Positions 58,082-64,000 of a stretch of 64,000 nt of DNA are shown here, piece by piece (the first letter of the stretch is position 1; the number at the start of each line of letters is the position of its first letter). The DNA comes from an uncultured Steroidobacter sp. (GTDB lineage: Bacteria; Pseudomonadota; Gammaproteobacteria; Steroidobacterales; Steroidobacteraceae), in NCBI GenBank assembly GCA_938008435.1, contig CALLKK010000018.1, positions 253,571 to 317,570 on the forward strand, in the 5' to 3' direction. Below the pieces are notes generated by a model. The model did not search any database. It had not been told where the DNA came from and was given only the letters and a program-made list of their open reading frames with translations. A program made the position numbers and the translations under genes.

Positions 58082-58912
58082 CTATTCCTCGGCGATGAAC
58101 AGTGCCGGGTCCACCATCGCGCCGTTGAGCGAAACGCCCCAATGCAGATGCGGGCCGGTGACGCGTCCCGTGGCGCCCACCACGCCGATCACATCGCCCG
58201 TCTCGACGCGATCGCCCGGTTTCACATCGATGCGATCCAGATGGCAGTACATCGTCACGAGCCCTGCGCCGTGATCGATGAACACCGTGTTGCCGTTGAA
58301 GAAGAAATCGCCGGCTTCGACCACCGTGCCCGGCGCAGGCGCGGCAATCGGCGTGCCCTTCGGCGCCGCGATGTCCATGCCGGAATGCGGCCGGCGCGGC
58401 TGACCGTTGAACACGCGGCGCGAGCCATAGGAATCCGAACGCGGTGCCGGCACAGGCACGCTGAGCGCGAACGTCGGCGTCGCAACTTCCGTGAAGCGTC
58501 GCAGCGCCGCTTGCGTGCGCCGCTGTTCGGCTTCGATGCGCTTTAGATCTTCCGCGAGCGGCGTGACTTTCCGCTCGTCGGTGATGGTGAGATGCTGCGT
58601 GCGATAACGCTTGTCGGTGACTTGGAAGGGCACTTGGATCGAGCGTTCGCCCGAGCGCACGATCAACTTGTGCTCGCCCGGTGCCGTATCGAGCGACAGG
58701 CCCACCACCGCGATCCAGCGATCTTCGTCGCGCACGACCGCGACGCGCCTGCCGTTGAAGTTCGCGACCGGCGCTTGCAGCTCGCTCGGCAGCGGTACGA
58801 GTGCGACACCGCCCGGCACGCGCGCTTCGCGCGGGAGCAGGGGAGCGGCGCAGAGTGCAGCCGACCACGACGCGGCAGCGAGCAGAGCGAACGCAACGAG
58901 CTTTTTCATCAT
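58082..58912 (-). CDS. M23 family metallopeptidase
   Basis: Periplasmic LytM-type peptidase of 276 residues that probably cuts peptidoglycan cross-links. The signal peptide ends near LCAAP. The zinc site is complete, with HSGMD and HLHW. An N-terminal beta domain precedes a basic helical stretch (about 112-140) and the catalytic domain. It is 12 bp after xseA on the same strand, so co-transcribed. Confidence 0.9.
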   Translation of the reverse strand: MMKKLVAFALLAAASWSAALCAAPLLPREARVPGGVALVPLPSELQAPVANFNGRRVAVVRDEDRWIAVVGLSLDTAPGEHKLIVRSGERSIQVPFQVTDKRYRTQHLTITDERKVTPLAEDLKRIEAEQRRTQAALRRFTEVATPTFALSVPVPAPRSDSYGSRRVFNGQPRRPHSGMDIAAPKGTPIAAPAPGTVVEAGDFFFNGNTVFIDHGAGLVTMYCHLDRIDVKPGDRVETGDVIGVVGATGRVTGPHLHWGVSLNGAMVDPALFIAEE

Positions 58913-58924
58913 CGGGACCGAACC

Positions 58925-60358
58925 TCAGCTTTTCGGGCTGTCCTCATCGTCGAGCAGCGTCAATTGGCGATTCTCGCCGCTCGACGTCGCTTCCACGCGC
59001 GCTTGGATCTCACCTTGCGCGAGCCGCGCGCGAATGCGCTGGCCGACGCCGACGGCTGCGCTCGAGGTGACGACGTGACCGCGCTCGTCCGTCACGATCG
59101 CATAGCCGCGATCGAGCGTGGCGAGCGGACTCATCGCATCGAGCATACCAGCCGCCGTGCCGAGTCGGCGCTTGAGCTCGAGCAGCTGCGTATTGATCGC
59201 CGCGGTCAGCGCGTTGCGTGCAACTTCGAGACGCCCCTTGGCAGCAGCAACGCGCAAGGCGGGCGAACGTTGACGCAGATGCGCGGCGAGATGCAGCAGC
59301 GTGCTACGGCGAGTGGCAATCGTGTGCCGGGCGGCGCGCAGGAGCCGGCGTTCGAGATCGTCGAGACGTTGGGCGCGCTGCCTGAGCTCGGCACGCGGAT
59401 CGAGCTGGGCGAGGCGGCGCTTGAGCCAATTGAATCGCTGGATGCGCTCGGTGAGCAGTCGACGCAGCGTGCCCGTGAGCCGGCGCTCGATCATGGTGAG
59501 CGTGCGCAGCCATTCTGCGCAGTCGGGCGCGACGAGCTCCGCGGCACCGGTCGGCGTCGGCGCACGCACGTCCGCGACGAAGTCGGCGATCGTAAAGTCG
59601 ATCTCGTGGCCGACGCCGCTCACGATCGGAATCGTGCAGTCGGCGATTGCCCGCGCCACGATCTCCTCGTTGAACGCCCAAAGGTCTTCGAGCGAGCCGC
59701 CGCCGCGGGCGAGGATGAGCACGTCGCAGTCGGCGCGCTGGCTCGCCAAGCGAATCGCCGCCGCGATCTGCGGCGCCGCGGCCGCGCCTTGCACCTGCAC
59801 CGGATAGAGCAGGACCGGGATCGTGCAGAAGCGGCGCTTCAGGATATGCAGGATGTCGCGAATGGCGGCGCCGGTGGGCGAGGTGATGACGCCGATGCGT
59901 TTGGGCAGCTTCGGCAGCGGGCGCTTGCGGGCCGGATCGAACAGTCCTTCGGCGGCGAGCTTGGCCTTGAGCTCCTCGAACTTGCGCCGGAGCAGGCCTT
60001 CGCCTGCTTCCTCGAGGTAGTCGAGGATGAGCTGATAGTCGCCGCGCGGCTCGTACAGGCTCACGCGCCCGCGGCCCTGCACGTGCATGCCGTCCTTCGG
60101 CGTAAAGCGCGTGAGCAGATTGCGCTGGCGGAACATGGCGCAGCGGATCTGTGCGCCCTCGTCCTTGAGGGAGAAGTACCAATGTCCGGAGGAGGGGCGC
60201 GACAGATTGGAGATCTCCCCCTCGATCCACACTGCCGGAAAGCCGCGCTCGAGCATCATCCGCGCCTCGCGGTTGAGCCGCGACGGCGTATACACGTCGC
60301 GCTGCGGGGTCTCGGCAGCGGGCGGGCTCGGCGGGATGGAGGCGAAGAGATCAGACAT
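58925..60358 (-). CDS. xseA: Exodeoxyribonuclease VII large subunit
   Basis: Single-strand DNA exonuclease subunit of 477 residues. It has the N-terminal OB-fold (VWIEGEISNLSRPSSGHWYFSLKD), catalytic-domain stretches ITSPTGAAIRDIL and RGGGSLEDLWAFNEE, then SGVGHEIDFTIADFVADVRAPTPTGAAE. A coiled-coil tail completes it. ATG 60358 gives the usual start; the frame is open further upstream by chance. It is divergent from guaB, as commonly found. Confidence 0.95.
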   Translation of the reverse strand: MSDLFASIPPSPPAAETPQRDVYTPSRLNREARMMLERGFPAVWIEGEISNLSRPSSGHWYFSLKDEGAQIRCAMFRQRNLLTRFTPKDGMHVQGRGRVSLYEPRGDYQLILDYLEEAGEGLLRRKFEELKAKLAAEGLFDPARKRPLPKLPKRIGVITSPTGAAIRDILHILKRRFCTIPVLLYPVQVQGAAAAPQIAAAIRLASQRADCDVLILARGGGSLEDLWAFNEEIVARAIADCTIPIVSGVGHEIDFTIADFVADVRAPTPTGAAELVAPDCAEWLRTLTMIERRLTGTLRRLLTERIQRFNWLKRRLAQLDPRAELRQRAQRLDDLERRLLRAARHTIATRRSTLLHLAAHLRQRSPALRVAAAKGRLEVARNALTAAINTQLLELKRRLGTAAGMLDAMSPLATLDRGYAIVTDERGHVVTSSAAVGVGQRIRARLAQGEIQARVEATSSGENRQLTLLDDEDSPKS

Positions 60359-60659
60359 GCGTGCTGGCGACTCGATCGGCGTCTCAGGGCGGGCGCGGCA
60401 TCGTCGCCCGCGAACGAGCAGGATACAGACAGTACCCTGCTGCTCGCCATCTTGCGCCAGGACGCTCGCCTCAGGCGGCGCTCGGCCGCACGGCCGACAC
60501 GCATGCAGGGAGAACCTGACGCGCCCGGGCGCAGACGGGGCCGTCATTCGTCGGAAGGACGCCGCCGCGCCGCTCGTCTTCCGGCGTCCCGTCTCTGGTG
60601 TCGAATGCCCCCGCCGCGTAGAATGGCGTGCTTTCATCGATAATCGTGGACTCCCAACC
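60359..60659. other. 301-bp divergent gap between xseA and guaB
   Basis: No gene is seen. A possible guaB -10 TAGAAT lies at 60619-60624. An imperfect GAGCAGG/CCTGCTGCTC dyad lies near 60415-60445, and GGACGCC/GGCGTCC arms lie near 60557-60588. No heptads are seen. Confidence 0.6.
60619..60624 (+). promoter_or_regulatory. Possible -10 element of guaB
   Basis: TAGAAT 36 bases before the guaB start. The -35 region at 17 bases (TGGTGT) is weak. The short leader is typical for this genome. Confidence 0.4.
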
Positions 60660-62126
60660 ATGCGTATTCTCGAGGAAGCACTCACCTTCGACGATGTGCT
60701 CCTGGTCCCCGCTTACTCGGAGTTCCTACCTCGCGACGCGGATCTGAGCAGCCAGCTCACTCGGACCATTCGGCTCAATCTCCCCATCGTCTCGGCCGCG
60801 ATGGACACCGTCACGGAAGCGCGGCTCGCCATCACGATGGCGCAGGAAGGCGGCATCGGCATCATCCACAAGAACATGAGCATCGAGGCTCAGGCACGCG
60901 AAGTCCACCGCGTGAAGAAGTTCGAAAGCGGCGTCATTCACGACCCCATCACCACGACGCCCGACACCACGATTCGCGAAGTGCTGGAGCTGACGCGCGC
61001 GAAGAACATCTCGGGCGTGCCGGTGGTCGTCGGCACGAAGGCAGTGGGCATCGTCACGCATCGCGACCTGCGCTTCGAGACGAAGCTGGATGCGCCGGTC
61101 TCCACCGTCATGACGCCGCAGGATCGCCTCGTCACCGTGCGCGAGAACGCGCCGAAAGAGGAAGTGCTCGCGCTCCTGCACAAGCACCGCATCGAGAAGG
61201 TGCTGGTGGTGGACGACCAGTTCAACCTCAAGGGCATGATCACGGTCAAGGACTTCCAGAAGGCGACGGAATTCCCGCGCGCCGCCAAAGACGAGCGCGG
61301 CGCGCTGCGCGTCGGCGCGGCGGTCGGCACGGGCGCGGACACGATGGCGCGCGTCGAAGCGCTGCGTGAAGCGCGCGCCGACGTCATCGTCGTCGACACC
61401 GCGCACGGCCACTCGGCGAACGTGTTGCAGACGATTCGCAAGATCAAAGCCACCTGGCCGGATCAGCAGGTCATCGGCGGCAACGTCGTCACGGCCGAAG
61501 CCGCACGTGCGCTCGTCGAAGCGGGCGTCGACGGCGTCAAAGTCGGCATCGGTCCCGGCTCGATCTGCACGACGCGCGTCGTCGCGGGCGTCGGCGTGCC
61601 GCAGATCACTGCGGTTGCGAATGTCGCGGCCGGCCTCAAGGGCACGGGCGTGCCGTTGATCGCCGACGGCGGTATCCGTTTCTCCGGCGACATCGCCAAG
61701 GCGATCGTGGCCGGCGCGCACTGCGTGATGATCGGCGGCCTGTTCGCCGGTACGGAAGAATCGCCCGGCGACGTCGAGCTGTATCAAGGCGCCTCGTACA
61801 AGTCGTATCGCGGCATGGGCTCGCTCGGCGCGATGGCGCAGGCCTACGGCTCGAAAGACCGTTACTTCCAGGACGCGACGGAAGAGCTCGAGAAGCTCGT
61901 GCCGGAAGGCGTCGAAGGACGCGTCCCGTACAAGGGCTCGCTCGTCACGATCCTGCATCAGCTCGCTGGCGGCCTGCGCGCGGCGATGGGCTACACGGGT
62001 TGCCGCACGATCGAAGAGATGCGCACACGACCCCAGTTCGTTCGCATCACGGGTGCCGGCGTTCGCGAGAGCCACGTCCACGACGTGACGATCACGAAGG
62101 AAGCGCCCAACTATCGCGTGGGCTGA
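60660..62126 (+). CDS. guaB: Inosine-5'-monophosphate dehydrogenase
   Basis: First committed enzyme of GMP synthesis, 488 residues. It starts MRILEEALTFDDVLLVPAYS; the CBS pair is at about 95-200. The catalytic cysteine is in GPGSICTTR, with DGGIRFSGDIAKA following. ATG 60660 is clear. guaA follows 192 bp later, with heptads and a GntR-like dyad in between. Confidence 0.97.
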   Translation: MRILEEALTFDDVLLVPAYSEFLPRDADLSSQLTRTIRLNLPIVSAAMDTVTEARLAITMAQEGGIGIIHKNMSIEAQAREVHRVKKFESGVIHDPITTTPDTTIREVLELTRAKNISGVPVVVGTKAVGIVTHRDLRFETKLDAPVSTVMTPQDRLVTVRENAPKEEVLALLHKHRIEKVLVVDDQFNLKGMITVKDFQKATEFPRAAKDERGALRVGAAVGTGADTMARVEALREARADVIVVDTAHGHSANVLQTIRKIKATWPDQQVIGGNVVTAEAARALVEAGVDGVKVGIGPGSICTTRVVAGVGVPQITAVANVAAGLKGTGVPLIADGGIRFSGDIAKAIVAGAHCVMIGGLFAGTEESPGDVELYQGASYKSYRGMGSLGAMAQAYGSKDRYFQDATEELEKLVPEGVEGRVPYKGSLVTILHQLAGGLRAAMGYTGCRTIEEMRTRPQFVRITGAGVRESHVHDVTITKEAPNYRVG

Positions 62127-62179
62127 AGTTTTGCGATCGACGGCCGAACGCTTACGCGCTCGCCGTCGGTCGCTCAACC

Positions 62180-62192
62180 GTTGTCTGACAAC
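62180..62192. promoter_or_regulatory. TTGTC-N-GACAA dyad between guaB and guaA
   Basis: GTTGTC-T-GACAAC is a perfect 6-1-6 dyad. Its core TTGTCTGACAA differs from the candidate GntR operator at 17634-17644 only at the central base. It may be a site for the same or a related regulator, or chance. Confidence 0.35.
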
Positions 62193-62272
62193 CGATCGCT
62201 GGACCGGCGCAAAGAGACTTGCGACTGGAGCGGAAGCGGCAAGCGATGCGCGTGCACGCGGGTTGCCGTGCT

Positions 62273-62300
62273 CCAGATCCCAGCCTCCCGCCTCCAGCTC
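62273..62300 (+). repeat. Heptad array upstream of guaA
   Basis: Units CCAGATC, CCAGCCT, CCCGCCT, CCAGCTC, 18 bases before the guaA start. Word usage resembles the arrays before tgt and near 18531. Confidence 0.6.
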
Positions 62301-62318
62301 ACTTGGAGACCTGATCGC

Positions 62319-63938
62319 TTGAACGCTCACACGGCCGCATCGGCGTCATCCGATCTTCGCCGCTCGCTCGATATTCATGCCGATCGCATTCTGATTCTCG
62401 ATTTCGGCGCTCAGTACACGCAGCTGATTGCGCGCCGAGTCCGCGAGATCGGCGTCTACTGCGAGATTCATCCGTGCGATATGAGCGAGGACGCCATTCG
62501 CGCGTTCGGCGCGCGCGGCATCATTCTCTCGGGCGGCCCCGAATCGGTGACCGAGCAAGCGCCGCCGCTCGCGCCGCCGGTCGTGTTCGAGCTCGGCGTG
62601 CCGGTGCTCGGCATCTGCTACGGCATGCAGACGATGGCGCAGCAGCTCGGCGGCCGCGTGACCGCCGGTACGCATCGCGAATTCGGCTATGCGCGCGTGA
62701 CGGCCTCGGCACCGTGCCGCTTGTTCGATGGCCTTGCCGATCAGAGCGATGACCAAGGACGCGCCACGTTCGACGTGTGGATGAGCCACGGCGATCGCGT
62801 CGATCAATTGCCGCCGGGCTTCGTCACGGTCGGCTTTACAAACACCGTGCCGATCGCGGCGATGGCCGACGAGTCGCGGCGCTTCTACGCCGTGCAGTTC
62901 CATCCCGAGGTCACGCACACGCTCAAGGGCCGGCAGATGCTCGAACGCTTCGTGCGCGAGATCTGCGGCTGCGAAGCACGCTGGCAGCCGGGCGACATCA
63001 TCAACGACTTGATTGCCCGCGTGCGAGAGCAGGTGGGTCAAGACCGCGTGCTGCTCGGTCTGTCGGGCGGCGTCGATTCGTCGGTGGTCGCGGCGCTCCT
63101 GCATCGCGCGATCGGCGAGCAGCTCACGTGCGTGTTCGTCGATCACGGCTTGCTGCGCCTCGGCGAAGGCGATCAGGTCATGGAGACGTTCGCCAAGCAC
63201 ATGGGCGTGCGCGTGATTCGCGTCAACGCCGAAGAGCGCTTCCTCAACGCGCTCAAGGGCGAGACCGATCCCGAGCGCAAGCGCAAGATCATCGGTCGCC
63301 TGTTCGTCGAAGTGTTCGAAGAAGAATCGGCCAAGCTCCAAGGCATCAAGTGGCTCGCGCAAGGCACGATCTATCCTGACGTGATCGAATCGGCCGGCGC
63401 CAAGACCGGCAAGGCGCACGTGATCAAGAGCCATCACAACGTCGGCGGCTTGCCCGAGAAGATGAACCTGAAGCTCCTCGAGCCGCTGCGCGAGCTGTTC
63501 AAGGACGAAGTGCGCCGCATCGGCGTCGAGCTCGGCTTGCCGCGCGAGATGGTCTATCGCCATCCGTTCCCGGGCCCGGGTCTCGGCGTGCGCATCCTCG
63601 GCGAGGTGACGAAGCAATACGCCGATCTGCTGCGTCAGGCCGATCACATCTTCATCGAAGAGCTGCGCAAGCACGATCTCTACGACCGCACGAGCCAGGC
63701 ATTCGCAGTATTCCTGCCCGTGCGCTCCGTCGCCGTCATGGGCGACGGCCGCAAGTACGACTACGTGATCGCGCTGCGCGCGGTGGAAACGGTCGATTTC
63801 ATGACCGCGCACTGGTCACGCCTGCCGTACGAGTTCCTCGACCTCGTCGCGCATCGCATCGTCAACGAAGTCCACGGCATCTCGCGCGTCGTGTACGACA
63901 TCTCCGGCAAGCCCCCGGCGACGATCGAGTGGGAGTGA
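62319..63938 (+). CDS. guaA: GMP synthase (glutamine-hydrolysing)
   Basis: Converts XMP to GMP. The glutaminase domain has ILILDFGAQYTQLIARRVRE, the nucleophile in GICYGMQTMAQ and the histidine in QFHPEVTHT. The ATP-pyrophosphatase domain has LSGGVDSSVVAALL; the C-terminal dimerisation domain ends in PPATIEWE. The start is probably TTG 62319 (539 residues), since no ATG or GTG lies near the conserved N-terminus. An ATG at 62181 would add 46 residues through the dyad and heptad DNA and is unlikely. Confidence 0.95.
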   Translation: MNAHTAASASSDLRRSLDIHADRILILDFGAQYTQLIARRVREIGVYCEIHPCDMSEDAIRAFGARGIILSGGPESVTEQAPPLAPPVVFELGVPVLGICYGMQTMAQQLGGRVTAGTHREFGYARVTASAPCRLFDGLADQSDDQGRATFDVWMSHGDRVDQLPPGFVTVGFTNTVPIAAMADESRRFYAVQFHPEVTHTLKGRQMLERFVREICGCEARWQPGDIINDLIARVREQVGQDRVLLGLSGGVDSSVVAALLHRAIGEQLTCVFVDHGLLRLGEGDQVMETFAKHMGVRVIRVNAEERFLNALKGETDPERKRKIIGRLFVEVFEEESAKLQGIKWLAQGTIYPDVIESAGAKTGKAHVIKSHHNVGGLPEKMNLKLLEPLRELFKDEVRRIGVELGLPREMVYRHPFPGPGLGVRILGEVTKQYADLLRQADHIFIEELRKHDLYDRTSQAFAVFLPVRSVAVMGDGRKYDYVIALRAVETVDFMTAHWSRLPYEFLDLVAHRIVNEVHGISRVVYDISGKPPATIEWE

Positions 63939-64000
63939 CCGGGCAATCGGCAATGTATGTCGCGATCAGGCGGTAAAACCATTTATTGCCACAGCATGGG
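63939..64000. other. Sequence after guaA to the window end
   Basis: Sixty-two bases with no gene, hairpin or repeat that I can support. Confidence 0.5.

Noticed and set aside
58592..60643. 683-codon plus-strand frame opposite xseA
   Set aside because: Shadow of xseA and the M23 gene; composition is Arg/Glu/His-rich as expected for antisense GC-rich DNA.

Overview
The window is GC-rich (roughly two thirds G+C) chromosomal DNA of a free-living proteobacterium. Several gene orders are typical of Gammaproteobacteria: ndk-rlmN-pilF-rodZ-hisS-yfgM-bamB-der, suhB/trmJ next to isc genes, xerD-dsbC, queA-tgt near yajC-secD-secF, and xseA divergent from guaB-guaA. The MetX-like acyltransferase looks most like the serine/homoserine O-succinyltransferases of xanthomonads. 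A Xanthomonadales, Nevskiales or Steroidobacter-like lineage is my best guess. I see no rRNA, prophage, IS element or CRISPR array.

Region by region. 1-1874 is the 3' part of metH. 2273-3635 encodes a two-subunit 3-oxoacid CoA-transferase. 3664-9162 holds a 1285-residue BTAD/pseudo-cyclase/AAA/TPR regulator divergent from a frameshifted TPR gene whose start codon lies in a strong hairpin. 9324-20852, almost all on the minus strand, is a leucine/acyl-CoA degradation block: zapE, ETF-ubiquinone oxidoreductase, two SDRs, enoyl-CoA hydratase, methylcrotonyl-CoA carboxylase beta, isovaleryl-CoA dehydrogenase, a divergent GntR/FadR regulator with a good operator candidate, acetyl-CoA acetyltransferase and leucine dehydrogenase. 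20970-25045 carries plsC, xerD-dsbC, fdxA, a Nudix gene and tRNA-Leu(CAA). 25192-28762 has a second acyl-CoA dehydrogenase and an ECF sigma/zinc-motif anti-sigma/PDZ operon. 28863-36945 is queA-tgt and yajC-secDF, separated by an AI-2E-type permease and a CorC-like protein. 37109-41417 has two TerC proteins, an amino-acid permease and suhB. 41638-44342 is trmJ-iscS-(degenerate iscU)-iscA. 44674-52715 is the ndk-to-der block, without ispG. 52800-57086 is metX-like plus bioA-bioF-bioD. 57350-63938 has a VIT-family protein, an M23 peptidase, xseA, guaB and guaA.

How the genes fit together: leucine dehydrogenase, isovaleryl-CoA dehydrogenase, carboxylase beta, hydratase, CoA-transferase and thiolase cover most of the route from leucine to acetyl-CoA. 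ETF-QO passes the electrons to the quinone pool. The carboxylase alpha subunit, HMG-CoA lyase and the branched-chain keto-acid dehydrogenase are not in the window.

The most unusual signals are: (1) a family of tandem 7-bp repeats (CTACAGC, CTAGAGC, CCAGCGC, CCAGAGC and variants) in many intergenic gaps, often touching stop codons or sitting where a Shine-Dalgarno should be; (2) the hairpin plus 7-codon mini-ORF in front of the frameshifted TPR gene; (3) an IscU homologue keeping only one of three cluster-ligand cysteines; (4) a shared TTGTC-N-GACAA dyad upstream of the GntR gene and between guaB and guaA. Starts were chosen by hand; several genes use TTG or GTG.
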